This document shows positions 54,430 to 62,866 of a DNA stretch of 64,000 bases, in pieces. Position 1 is the first letter of the stretch; each line of letters begins with the position of its first letter. This stretch comes from an uncultured Aquimarina sp. Its GTDB lineage: Bacteria; Bacteroidota; Bacteroidia; Flavobacteriales; Flavobacteriaceae. The notes below the pieces were generated by a model. It worked only from the letters and a program-made list of their open reading frames with translations. It ran no database searches and was not told the DNA's origin. The position numbers and the translations under genes were made by a program. The stretch lies in assembly GCA_947489685.1 (NCBI GenBank), contig CANLEM010000001.1, positions 372,001 through 436,000 on the forward strand, written 5' to 3'.

Positions 54430-55515
54430 TTAGAGGCGAATTAATTGGCCATTTTTGGCTGATTTATAAATTGCTTCTACAATTTTAATATCTTTCATAC
54501 CTTCTTCACCAGGAACCATAACTGGTGTATTGTTTAGTATAGCCAGTGAATCGTCATCCATTTGCTGGGCTTGCTGACTTTTGATATAGGTATTTAAAAG
54601 TTTGCCATCACTTGTTTTACCTTGTACACCTGCATACATCGAAAAAGGTGCTAGGGTGTACCATCCATTTTCACAATCCACGTACAATTCGTGCATAGAT
54701 TTGCCTACACTGGTTTTACCATGCGCTATAGCACCAGAAGGAAATACCAAAGTAAAATGCGTCGTTTCATCGGTTTCATTAAATATTTTAGGGCGCGTAG
54801 TCATTTGAGTTGCCGATACTGAAACAGGTTCTTCACCAGTAGTATAACGAGCAGCATTAAGCGCATAAACTCCCAAGTCATACATTGTACCTCCTCCTAA
54901 TTTAGAATCTAATCTCCAGGTTTTTGCAGGATTACGAACATTATAACCTATTTCTGCTCTTAACGTTTTAATTTTTCCATAAGGTTTAGTATCTGCCCAG
55001 GCAATTACTTGTTTGGTATTTGGTTCATGCTGCATACGATACCCTATAGACAGTTTGACCTTATTTTTGGAGCACGCATTAATGATAGCTTGGCATTCGG
55101 TTTCGGTTTTGGCCATTGGCTTTTCGCACCATACATGTTTCCCGGCATTTGCTGCTTCAATAGCATATTTGGCATGTAACCCTGTAGGAACTACAATATA
55201 AATTACATCAATATCGGGATTGTTTGCGATTTGATCCATCGTATCATAACTATACACATTTTTATCCGGGATATGATATTGCTTTTGCCATTTAGGTATT
55301 TTATAAGGGCTACCGGTAACGATACCCGTTAGTTTGCAATGTTTTGTGAATTGCAAGGCAGGAGCAAGCACAGTAGAACTGTATTGACCCAATCCAACCA
55401 AACATACACCTAGTTGTTTTTTTGTGTAATTAGGATATAGATCAGCATACGGAAATAAACTATAGCCTAGTAACAGACTACTACTTTTTATAAAATTCCT
55501 TCTGTTAAGTTTCAT
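54430..55515 (-). CDS. Gfo/Idh/MocA-family oxidoreductase, Tat-exported
   Basis: The protein has 361 residues. The N-terminus LNRRNFIKSSSLLLGYSLF is a twin-arginine signal (RRxFIK). The Rossmann motif follows (GVCLVGLGQYSS), then EKPMAKTETECQ and the catalytic-region GGGTMYDLGVYALN. It resembles glucose-fructose oxidoreductase, a periplasmic enzyme with tightly bound NADP, which fits Tat export of a folded cofactor protein. The sugar substrate is not assigned. Confidence 0.9.
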   Translation of the reverse strand: MKLNRRNFIKSSSLLLGYSLFPYADLYPNYTKKQLGVCLVGLGQYSSTVLAPALQFTKHCKLTGIVTGSPYKIPKWQKQYHIPDKNVYSYDTMDQIANNPDIDVIYIVVPTGLHAKYAIEAANAGKHVWCEKPMAKTETECQAIINACSKNKVKLSIGYRMQHEPNTKQVIAWADTKPYGKIKTLRAEIGYNVRNPAKTWRLDSKLGGGTMYDLGVYALNAARYTTGEEPVSVSATQMTTRPKIFNETDETTHFTLVFPSGAIAHGKTSVGKSMHELYVDCENGWYTLAPFSMYAGVQGKTSDGKLLNTYIKSQQAQQMDDDSLAILNNTPVMVPGEEGMKDIKIVEAIYKSAKNGQLIRL

Positions 55516-55599
55516 ACCTAAAGATTTTACTATAATTGTCTTAAGATACGCCTTATTACAGTGTAATTATGTTGCTGCTTTGTTAAATAGTAATGACTC

Positions 55600-55965
55600 C
55601 TATAATTCGATATACTTGGCAACGGTACGATCACTTTCTACTTCACCGGTATGTTTTGTGCTTGCTTTTTCAAACAATAATACGTGTACTTCTTCTCCAT
55701 CTTTGGTTGATGGACAATGTTCTACACCCTTAGGTACTACAATCAATTCACCAGCTTCAACCGCTACGGTTTTATCTCTAAATTTCATGATTAATGTGCC
55801 TTTGATTACCTGAAACAATTCATCTTCATCATCATGCTTATGCCAAATAAAATCGCCGCTTAACTTAGCAAGATATACTTGGTTGTCATCTACCATGGCT
55901 ATACGATGTGGGTGCCATTGCTTGTCAAATTTAGATAGTTTGTCTTTAATATTAATTGCTTCCAT
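55600..55965 (-). CDS. Cupin-domain protein
   Basis: The protein has 121 residues from the ATG at 55965 (MEAINIKDKL). The cupin motif 1 reads FIWHKHDDEDELFQVIKG and motif 2 reads PKGVEHCPSTKDGEEVHVLL, giving the metal-binding His, His, Glu and His. Function of this small single-domain cupin is unknown. It lies 14 bp downstream of the thioesterase gene and is probably co-transcribed. Confidence 0.88.
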   Translation of the reverse strand: MEAINIKDKLSKFDKQWHPHRIAMVDDNQVYLAKLSGDFIWHKHDDEDELFQVIKGTLIMKFRDKTVAVEAGELIVVPKGVEHCPSTKDGEEVHVLLFEKASTKHTGEVESDRTVAKYIEL

Positions 55966-55979
55966 AAACGTTTCCAATT

Positions 55980-56375
55980 TTAGAGAAACAAGGTACTTAT
56001 TTCATCTGTGACGCGTAAAGGCCTTAACGTTTCTTTATGTAGCAAACACCACATTGTTTTTGCAGAGACCAGAACTTTTTGGGTAGATTTATGAATGATT
56101 TTGGTGTGCCTTTCACTTTTTGCACCTTTATGATGATCAATCCAAGTTTGTACAACCAGTTCATCATGTTCAAAAGCGGGTTGATGGTATTCGATATAAT
56201 GATTAAGAACAACCCAAACATAGGTGTTTCTTATGGCTTCACTTGTTTTAGATTCCCAGTGCTTTTTGGCTACATCCTGTATCCATTGAAGATATACTAC
56301 ATTATTTACATGATCCATATCATCTATTGCAGATTTTGGAACTGTAAGTTGGTGTTCAAAAATTTCAGAATTCAT
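55980..56375 (-). CDS. Acyl-CoA thioesterase, hotdog fold (4HBT-like)
   Basis: The protein has 131 residues. DDMDHVNNVVYLQWIQDVAK contains the conserved Asp (D-x-x-x-H-x-N-N) of 4-hydroxybenzoyl-CoA-type thioesterases, and EYHQPAFEHDELVVQTWIDH forms the central sheet. It hydrolyses acyl-CoA or acyl-ACP; chain specificity is unknown. It starts the two-gene unit with the cupin. Confidence 0.88.
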   Translation of the reverse strand: MNSEIFEHQLTVPKSAIDDMDHVNNVVYLQWIQDVAKKHWESKTSEAIRNTYVWVVLNHYIEYHQPAFEHDELVVQTWIDHHKGAKSERHTKIIHKSTQKVLVSAKTMWCLLHKETLRPLRVTDEISTLFL

Positions 56376-56458
56376 AACAAGAAATAATCATTAGATGTGG
56401 TAGGTTAAAAGTAAGTATTACTTCAGGAAAAAAGAATATTTATAATAGGGATTATTAC

Positions 56459-57808
56459 CTAAAACCCTAAAATAATTTTTGCAATGTAGAAGAATAAAAA
56501 AATACCAAAAATATCATTACTTGTAGTGATAAAAGGACCAGTAGCAATAGCGGGATCAATACCTCTTTTGTTAAGAATGATAGGAACAAAAGTTCCGATT
56601 AGGGCCGCTACAATAATGACGCATAGCATCGATAAGGCAATTGTTAAACTAAAATCCATCGCCATATCCGTGATCATCCCAAACAGAATAACCAAAACCC
56701 CAAGTGTTACTCCACTAATCAAACTTAAACTTACTTCTTTAAGTAATCGACTTAAAAGACTTCCTTTTACCACATCATTAGCCAAACCTTGTACAATAAT
56801 CGCCGAAGATTGCACTCCTACATTTCCTGCCATAGCAGCAATAAGTGGAGTGAAGAAAAATAGTTCTTTGTATTTGGCCAGAGCTTCTTCAAAACCTTCC
56901 ATAATAAATACACTACCTAATCCTCCAAAAAGCCCTAAAATTAACCAGGGCAATCTAGCCCTCGTTAATTGCCACACACTATCATCTGCTTCAACATCTT
57001 GAGAGATACCTGCTGCTAATTGATAATCTTTTTCTGCTTCATCTTTGATAAAATCGACAATATCATCAATGGTTACTCGACCTACCAAAACACCATCATG
57101 ATCTATTACAGGAATTGCTTCTAGATCATATTTTTGCATAATCCTTGCCACTTCTTCTCCTTCGGTATCTACTTCTACATAATCAACTTTCGGAATGTAG
57201 ACATCGCTTATATAAGCTTTGGTAGATGCAGTTAATAAGTCTTTTAAAGATAGTCGCCCTTTTAATCTATTTTCTTTATCTACTACGTATATAGAATGAA
57301 CACGCGTTACATTTTTTGCTTGCCTGCGCATCTCTCTCACACAACCTGCAATAGTCCAGGTTTCTTTTACTTGCACCAATTCTTTTGCCATTAAACCACC
57401 TGCAGTATCTTCATCATAGGCCAGAAGTTCTTTAATGTCTTCGGCATGTTTTTCATCTTCAATTTCGGCAATTACTTCTTCGGCTAGTTCATCTGGAAGT
57501 TCTGCAACTACATCGGCCGCATCATCGGTATCCATTTCTTCTAACTCTTCGGCAATTTCTTTTACCGAAAGGTTTTCGAGAATGCGCTCCCGAAAATCTT
57601 CTTCCAGCTCCATTAGCGCTTCAGAAGTTTTTTCGCTGTCTAATAATTTAATTAGGTATGTCGCCTCGATCAGGTTGAGTTCATCCAAGATCTCTGCAAC
57701 ATCGGCAAAGTGTATTTCACTAAGCATATCACGCAGTCGTACATCACCTTCGATTTCGATAAGATGCTTAACCTGCTCAATAAGCTTTGTGGTGACCTGA
57801 AATTGCAT
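56459..57808 (-). CDS. mgtE: Magnesium transporter MgtE
   Basis: The protein has 449 residues, standard length. It has an N-terminal superhelical MgtE_N domain (acidic, ELEEMDTDDAADVVAELPDE), two CBS domains (about 130-250; EAIPVIDHDGVLVGRVTIDD) and five membrane helices (about 280-449) with the pore-lining SSAIIVQGLANDVV and PFITTSNDIFGIFLFF. It imports Mg2+ and is gated by cytosolic Mg2+. It is on the same strand as rsmA, 85 bp after it. Confidence 0.95.
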   Translation of the reverse strand: MQFQVTTKLIEQVKHLIEIEGDVRLRDMLSEIHFADVAEILDELNLIEATYLIKLLDSEKTSEALMELEEDFRERILENLSVKEIAEELEEMDTDDAADVVAELPDELAEEVIAEIEDEKHAEDIKELLAYDEDTAGGLMAKELVQVKETWTIAGCVREMRRQAKNVTRVHSIYVVDKENRLKGRLSLKDLLTASTKAYISDVYIPKVDYVEVDTEGEEVARIMQKYDLEAIPVIDHDGVLVGRVTIDDIVDFIKDEAEKDYQLAAGISQDVEADDSVWQLTRARLPWLILGLFGGLGSVFIMEGFEEALAKYKELFFFTPLIAAMAGNVGVQSSAIIVQGLANDVVKGSLLSRLLKEVSLSLISGVTLGVLVILFGMITDMAMDFSLTIALSMLCVIIVAALIGTFVPIILNKRGIDPAIATGPFITTSNDIFGIFLFFYIAKIILGF

Positions 57809-57893
57809 ACCCTAATTGTTTTTGGACGCTTTAACAAACGCTCACAAAGATAACCAAACAATTTAATTGAGCTTTACCACTGTATTAAATGAT

Positions 57894-58757
57894 CTAGGAT
57901 TGTGATTTTTGAATAAGAAGAGTAAGATCAATAAATTGATCTACAGATAATTGTTCGGGTCTTTTACTTAAGATTTCTAGCGTCTTAATGTCATCAGCTA
58001 GCTGAAATGTTTTTAAACTATTTCGAAGCGTTTTACGGCGTTGTCCAAAAGCAGTCTTTACCACAGTGAAAAATAATTTTTCTTTACAGGGCAAAGTATA
58101 ATTTTCTTTTCTAATCAGTCGTAATACACCACTGTCTACTTTGGGAGGTGGATTAAATACATCTGGCGGAACCGAAAATAGATACTCGGCATTATAAAAA
58201 GCTTGCGTTAGTACAGAAAGGATGCCGTAGGTTTTGCTTCCTTCTTTTTCGCAAATACGCTTAGCTACTTCTTTTTGAAACATACCGGTAAACTCAGGGA
58301 TACGATCTCTGTTTTCTATTGTCTTAAAAACAATTTGTGATGATATATTGTACGGAAAGTTCCCGGTAATCGCTAGTTGCTCATCAGAGAATAAAGTGTC
58401 TATATCAAATTTTAAGAAATCGGCTTCTATAACCTTGAAAGAGTTGCTTTTTCGTAAGGCTTCGTTATGTTCTATTTGAAAGTTAGTGTTTAAATAGGCT
58501 ATCGATTCGGTATCCAAATCCATCGCTACTACATCCAAATCTTTTTCTAATATATATTTTGTAAGCACCCCCATGCCAGGGCCTATTTCGATAACATTTT
58601 TATAGCCTTCAAGCGTAAGTGTATCTCCTATTTTTTTGGCAATATTTTCATCTTTCAAAAAATGCTGCCCCAAATGTTTTTTAGCCTTTACGGCTGTTTT
58701 TTCAGATTTTTGAACGTAATCAGAAGTACTTTTTTTATAAGCTTTATGTTTACCCAT
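57894..58757 (-). CDS. rsmA: 16S rRNA (adenine1518/1519-N6)-dimethyltransferase RsmA
   Basis: The protein has 287 residues with [20 protein letters not shown], the SAM motif [14 protein letters not shown], and catalytic [13 protein letters not shown]. The N-terminus carries about 24 extra residues of a Lys-rich extension before the usual [10 protein letters not shown]. It dimethylates two adenines near the 3' end of 16S rRNA during ribosome maturation. Its start overlaps the stop of the DUF4286 gene by 8 bp. Confidence 0.96.
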   Translation of the reverse strand: MGKHKAYKKSTSDYVQKSEKTAVKAKKHLGQHFLKDENIAKKIGDTLTLEGYKNVIEIGPGMGVLTKYILEKDLDVVAMDLDTESIAYLNTNFQIEHNEALRKSNSFKVIEADFLKFDIDTLFSDEQLAITGNFPYNISSQIVFKTIENRDRIPEFTGMFQKEVAKRICEKEGSKTYGILSVLTQAFYNAEYLFSVPPDVFNPPPKVDSGVLRLIRKENYTLPCKEKLFFTVVKTAFGQRRKTLRNSLKTFQLADDIKTLEILSKRPEQLSVDQFIDLTLLIQKSQS

Positions 58758-59061
58758 GTTCGCTCATGATTTCTAATTCGGTCCTAAAGGCTACAAATTT
58801 GCCAGCAAAACGATTACTTTCTGCACGAAGACGAGTAGCATCTTCATCGTAGTATTTTTGTAAAGTTGCTTTACTATTTGTAGTGTATTGAACAGAGTAT
58901 GTTATGCCGCCCATCTCTTCTTCGACCAACACTTTACTCATAAGTGCTTTGCTAAATTTTCCGGTAGCCAACATATCCGGGATATGCTCTTTTTGCATCC
59001 AATTGATCCATTCATCATGGATGGTTTCTTCTATATTTATCGTTACATTATAGATGTACAT
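58750..59061 (-). CDS. DUF4286-family protein
   Basis: The protein has 103 residues, small and soluble, with [20 protein letters not shown], then [11 protein letters not shown] and [11 protein letters not shown], the usual pattern of DUF4286 (ferredoxin-like beta-alpha-beta). It is a conserved neighbour of rsmA in Bacteroidota. Its function is unknown. The overlap with rsmA suggests a shared transcript. Confidence 0.88.
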   Translation of the reverse strand: MYIYNVTINIEETIHDEWINWMQKEHIPDMLATGKFSKALMSKVLVEEEMGGITYSVQYTTNSKATLQKYYDEDATRLRAESNRFAGKFVAFRTELEIMSEHG

Positions 59062-59127
59062 ATGATCGCTAGATATTAAGAAAGCAAAGTTAGTAAACTT
59101 AAGACCTTTGTATTCCTTACTAAGGAT

Positions 59128-60915
59128 TTAATTTATAGAATCACCTCGAAGTGTTCGGTATTTTTTTCTTGCTTCTACAAAGTAAATGCTATCGGCATGG
59201 TTAAAAATAATCTTTTCGTACAGCTCTTTGGCTTTTTCCGGAACTCCTAATTCATTTACATAGAGCTCTGCTAGCCAGTAATAGGCGTCATCTACCAATA
59301 TATCGTCGCCATAAAATTCGATTATTTTCAGGTAGTTCACTTTAGCTTTTTCAAACTGCTTTTCTTTTTCAAATAATTTGGCCTGAGCCAAAAACGCTTC
59401 GTCTTCTATTTTTTCTCCTCTATGTTGAGTTAAAATAGTTTCGTACATGCTAATAGCTTGTTGATTTTTGTTCTGAAAAGCAAGTAAATCTGCCTTGGCG
59501 TATATTTTAAGTGCTGTTTGGGTAGAGTCCTCTAAAGAATTATCACTAATAATAAGACTCAACTCCATAGCATCATTGGCAATAAGCTGAGAAGTAGATG
59601 ATTTTAAAACATCTAATTGAGTTTGCGCCCATGCAAAATCGCCTTTGTAATAACTTGTTTTTGCAACTTTAAACCTAGCGTCTTGCGCTAAAAAATTATT
59701 TTTTAATGCATTCTGGACTTGAGTATAATAGATCAATGCCTGATTAAATTTTTGATCAAGTACTAAGATGTCGGCAATTTTCATTTTAACTCTCGAAGAT
59801 TGAAACCTAGATAATGGCTCACGTTTTACCAAATCCTTTAAGAAATCAATAGCTTCTTGTTTTTTGTCCTGATTAAAGGCCAAAAAATGTGCGTAGTCTA
59901 TTTGCAAACCAATGGTTTGTCTGGATTTTCCGTATTCGGTAAATACAGTATTATATTGCTCTACAATGGTTTTGTATTCTTTTTTATCTCCCTTATCTAC
60001 TTTGGACTTTAAAATAATCTTGTGAGCCGTAAGTTTCATATCCTTAGAAGCTGGGGTTTCAAGAATATAGTTAAGAATTTCTGTAGCCGATTTGATATCT
60101 TTTTCAGAAATGGCAATCCTGGCAAGGTCTATAATACCCTGCGGTCCTTCTTCTTTGCGTTTATATATTGCCTTTTCTTGCACAAAAGCTTTCTTAAAAT
60201 CCTTTTGTTGTACAAAAAGCCAACTCAACATCTCGTTATAAAGAATATCTGGATTTTGCTGTAGTTTTTTGATGAGTAATTTCCTGAAAATAATATTCGC
60301 CTCATTCGTAGGATCTTCAATAATATAATCACTAAAATTGCGCTGTACTACGTTAATATAATTGGGTTGTGCTTTTAATAATGATAAATAGCTGGAAAAC
60401 ATTTTTTCTAAGTTGCCTTGTTCTCCATAAATTTTGGCAAGTTGTACATTAAAATTTGCTCTGGGGTTATCCACCATTCCTTTTTCATAGATCAACGCAG
60501 CCTCATCCAAAAGACTATATTTTTCAAAAGTTTGAGCCAGAGAATAGGCGTGATTTACATCATTATTATTATATGATGCAATAGCTTTATCATAGTATAT
60601 TCTTGCTTGATCATTTTTGCCTTGTAGATCATAGTGGTGTCCTAATTCTACCAAAAGTTGCGCGTTATTAGGGATCTGGGTGATTCTTTTTTTAAGAATA
60701 CCTTCGGCTTCTTCAAAATGCTCTAACTGCTGATGAGACTCTACCAGACCAAGGAGATAATTTATTCTATTCGGGTTTTTGGCAAATAATTTCTGATAGA
60801 TAGATAAGGCTTTTTCATACTGGCCCTGCTGCATATAGTTTTTAGCCAATTGCTCTGATTGAGCAAAAGTCGAAAAAGTAAGAAACATAGCAATAAAGAA
60901 AAAGACAAAGCGCAT
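59128..60915 (-). CDS. Exported TPR-repeat protein
   Basis: The protein has 595 residues from the ATG at 60915; the longer frame from 60942 adds a TTG start. A signal peptide (ends TFAQ) precedes at least eight TPR-like helices pairs over the whole length (e.g. YMQQGQYEKALSIYQKLFAK, DDAYYWLAELYVNELGVPEK), ending IFNHADSIYFVEARKKYRTL. Periplasmic TPR proteins of this size commonly sit between serS and rsmA in Flavobacteriaceae. Its partner is not known. Confidence 0.88.
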   Translation of the reverse strand: MRFVFFFIAMFLTFSTFAQSEQLAKNYMQQGQYEKALSIYQKLFAKNPNRINYLLGLVESHQQLEHFEEAEGILKKRITQIPNNAQLLVELGHHYDLQGKNDQARIYYDKAIASYNNNDVNHAYSLAQTFEKYSLLDEAALIYEKGMVDNPRANFNVQLAKIYGEQGNLEKMFSSYLSLLKAQPNYINVVQRNFSDYIIEDPTNEANIIFRKLLIKKLQQNPDILYNEMLSWLFVQQKDFKKAFVQEKAIYKRKEEGPQGIIDLARIAISEKDIKSATEILNYILETPASKDMKLTAHKIILKSKVDKGDKKEYKTIVEQYNTVFTEYGKSRQTIGLQIDYAHFLAFNQDKKQEAIDFLKDLVKREPLSRFQSSRVKMKIADILVLDQKFNQALIYYTQVQNALKNNFLAQDARFKVAKTSYYKGDFAWAQTQLDVLKSSTSQLIANDAMELSLIISDNSLEDSTQTALKIYAKADLLAFQNKNQQAISMYETILTQHRGEKIEDEAFLAQAKLFEKEKQFEKAKVNYLKIIEFYGDDILVDDAYYWLAELYVNELGVPEKAKELYEKIIFNHADSIYFVEARKKYRTLRGDSIN

Positions 60916-60972
60916 TTTGCAGTTTTTTTGTAAATATAGCAAAATGCACTTTAGTTATATGTTATGGATACC

Positions 60973-62244
60973 TTAATCTATATATTCAAATCCACAATAA
61001 GGAACTAATACATCTGGGATTTTGATACCTTTTGGGGTTTGATAATTCTCTAAGATTCCGGCAAGTACTCTTGGTAATGCCAATGAGCTTCCGTTAAGGG
61101 TATGTGCCAATTGATTTTTACCATTACTATCTTTAAAACGAAGTTTTAAACGATTTGCTTGGTAAGATTCAAAATTCGAAACAGAACTAATTTCTAACCA
61201 ACGATCCTGAGCCGTAGAAAATACTTCAAAATCGTAAGTAAGCGCAGACGTAAACCCAATATCACCTCCACAAAGTCTTAAAACACGATATGGTAGTTTT
61301 AATTCTCTAAGAATATCTTTAATATGTTCGACCATTCCATCAAGTGCCTGATACGAGTTTTCTGGTTTTTCGACACGCACAATTTCTACCTTATCAAATT
61401 GATGAAGCCTGTTTAACCCGCGCACATGAGCACCATAAGAACCTGCTTCTCTTCTAAAACATGGCGTATAACCAGTACAGCAAATAGGAAGTTCTTTTTC
61501 TTGTAAAAGTTCATCTCTAAACATATTGGTTACCGGTACTTCGGCAGTAGGTATAAGGTATAGATCATCTCCGGTTACATGATACATTTGCCCCTCTTTA
61601 TCAGGCAATTGCCCAGTGCCATATCCAGATGCTTCATTAACCAAATGAGGTACTTGATACTCCTTATATCCGGCATCTGTATTTTTGTCTAAAAAGTAAC
61701 TAATTAAGGCACGTTGCAATCGCGCTCCTTTACCTTTATATACCGGGAAACCAGCGCCTGTAATTTTTACACCTAATTCGAAATCGATAATATCGTATTT
61801 TTTGGCAAGCTCCCAATGCGGTAAAGCACCTTCTGCAAGCTTAGGCACATCACCTTCTTTAAAAACCTCTTCATTATCTTCATCACTTTGGCCATTGGGT
61901 ACAGAATCATGGGGTACATTAGGAACAGTATATAGAAGTTCTGTAAGTTCCTTTTGTATCTCTGCTAATTTTGCAGATAACTCTTTAGAGACTTCTTTAA
62001 GCTGTGCCGTTTTTTCTTTTAATAAGTTGGCTTTTTGCTGCTCTCCATTTTTGAACAACATCCCAATTTCTTTAGAAAATGTATTAGAATCTGCAAGGGT
62101 ATTGTCCAGTTTTGCCTGAGTAGCACGTCGAGCTTCATCCAATTCCACGACTTTATCCAATACCGGTGCAGCATCAAAATTACGTTTTGCCAAAGCTGTA
62201 ATATACTTCTCCTTGTTAGCTATGATTTGTGGTACTAATAACAT
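60973..62244 (-). CDS. serS: Seryl-tRNA synthetase
   Basis: The protein has 423 residues. An N-terminal antiparallel coiled-coil arm lies at residues 30-105; class II motif 2 reads CFRREAGSYGAHVRGLNRLH and motif 3 has GSSLALPRVLAGILENYQ. TAEVPVTN and GGDIGFTSALTYDFEV are the serine-binding signatures. It charges tRNA-Ser. Its 5' leader holds two overlapping hairpins (see the entry at 62280-62320). Confidence 0.97.
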   Translation of the reverse strand: MLLVPQIIANKEKYITALAKRNFDAAPVLDKVVELDEARRATQAKLDNTLADSNTFSKEIGMLFKNGEQQKANLLKEKTAQLKEVSKELSAKLAEIQKELTELLYTVPNVPHDSVPNGQSDEDNEEVFKEGDVPKLAEGALPHWELAKKYDIIDFELGVKITGAGFPVYKGKGARLQRALISYFLDKNTDAGYKEYQVPHLVNEASGYGTGQLPDKEGQMYHVTGDDLYLIPTAEVPVTNMFRDELLQEKELPICCTGYTPCFRREAGSYGAHVRGLNRLHQFDKVEIVRVEKPENSYQALDGMVEHIKDILRELKLPYRVLRLCGGDIGFTSALTYDFEVFSTAQDRWLEISSVSNFESYQANRLKLRFKDSNGKNQLAHTLNGSSLALPRVLAGILENYQTPKGIKIPDVLVPYCGFEYID

Positions 62245-62279
62245 GATTTCTTTTTTGGGCGATTACCGGGCTATGCGTT

Positions 62280-62320
62280 GTATCCTTAAAACAAGTTTAA
62301 GGGATGTCACTGCTATCCCT
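62280..62320 (-). promoter_or_regulatory. Overlapping hairpins upstream of serS
   Basis: On the minus strand AGGGAT...ATCCCT (around an 8-base loop) and ATCCCTTAAA...TTTTAAGGAT share the ATCCCT arm, so they cannot form together. They lie 36-76 bp before the serS ATG. This could be a leader switch or part of an interspersed repeat element (it is followed by ACGCATAGCCCGGTAATCGCC). Confidence 0.45.
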
Positions 62321-62681
62321 ATCGCAATGAAGCAGCAAATTTAAATAAAAGTGTGGTTTTTATTGAATTAAAATTAAGAGATAATTGCATTTATTTGAAA
62401 TCTGAAGAAAAGATTGTGATTTTACATTAAACGCGTTGAATCTAAAAAAGCAAAGCAAACTCTTTATTACTATTATTTTGGACGTTAATACAGCCGTAAT
62501 GGATGTTTTTTAATCTATGTCCGGTAAAATTTGTAATTGCGGTATTTACTGGGTTTAACAGAGATATATAGATGGGTAATATTTATAAATGTGATCTACA
62601 TATTGTTGTAAAAAAGCCAATTGAGCTATTATATTTGTCATCATCTCTATAGAGAGAATTAAATCAAAAATTATAGTTGAG
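62321..62681. other. Gene-free stretch
   Basis: No convincing coding region on either strand; the one longer frame (62555-62791, -) has no family features and runs through the hairpin below. The sequence is AT-rich. It ends at an orphan terminator-like hairpin, so a small transcript on the + strand is possible. Confidence 0.5.
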
Positions 62682-62725
62682 TAAAGTAAGCAGTCATCTA
62701 GGGGTAGGTGGCTGTTTACTTTTTT
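62682..62725 (+). terminator. Terminator-like hairpin without an upstream gene
   Basis: AAAGTAAGCAGTCA pairs imperfectly with TGGCTGTTTACTTT and is followed by TT. No + strand gene precedes it within 700 bp; the nearest upstream gene, serS, is on the other strand. Confidence 0.6.
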
Positions 62726-62866
62726 GCATTGGCCTGGGTAACAATCTGCGAGTACAGGTAACCTAGTTATAGTATTTTTTGTCAGTTTCATTTTTTGAAA
62801 CTGAGATCTATTACTATTGTAGAAAAATCAGCAATAATTTAAAAAAGTAAATTCTAAAAATTATAA

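Noticed and set aside
62245..62330. T-box riboswitch for serS
   Set aside because: No T-box sequence (TGGNACCGCG-like) or specifier stem is visible, and the class is not expected in Bacteroidota.
62555..62791. Minus-strand frame of 78 residues
   Set aside because: It runs through the terminator-like hairpin, has no recognisable motif and lies in AT-rich spacer; probably chance.
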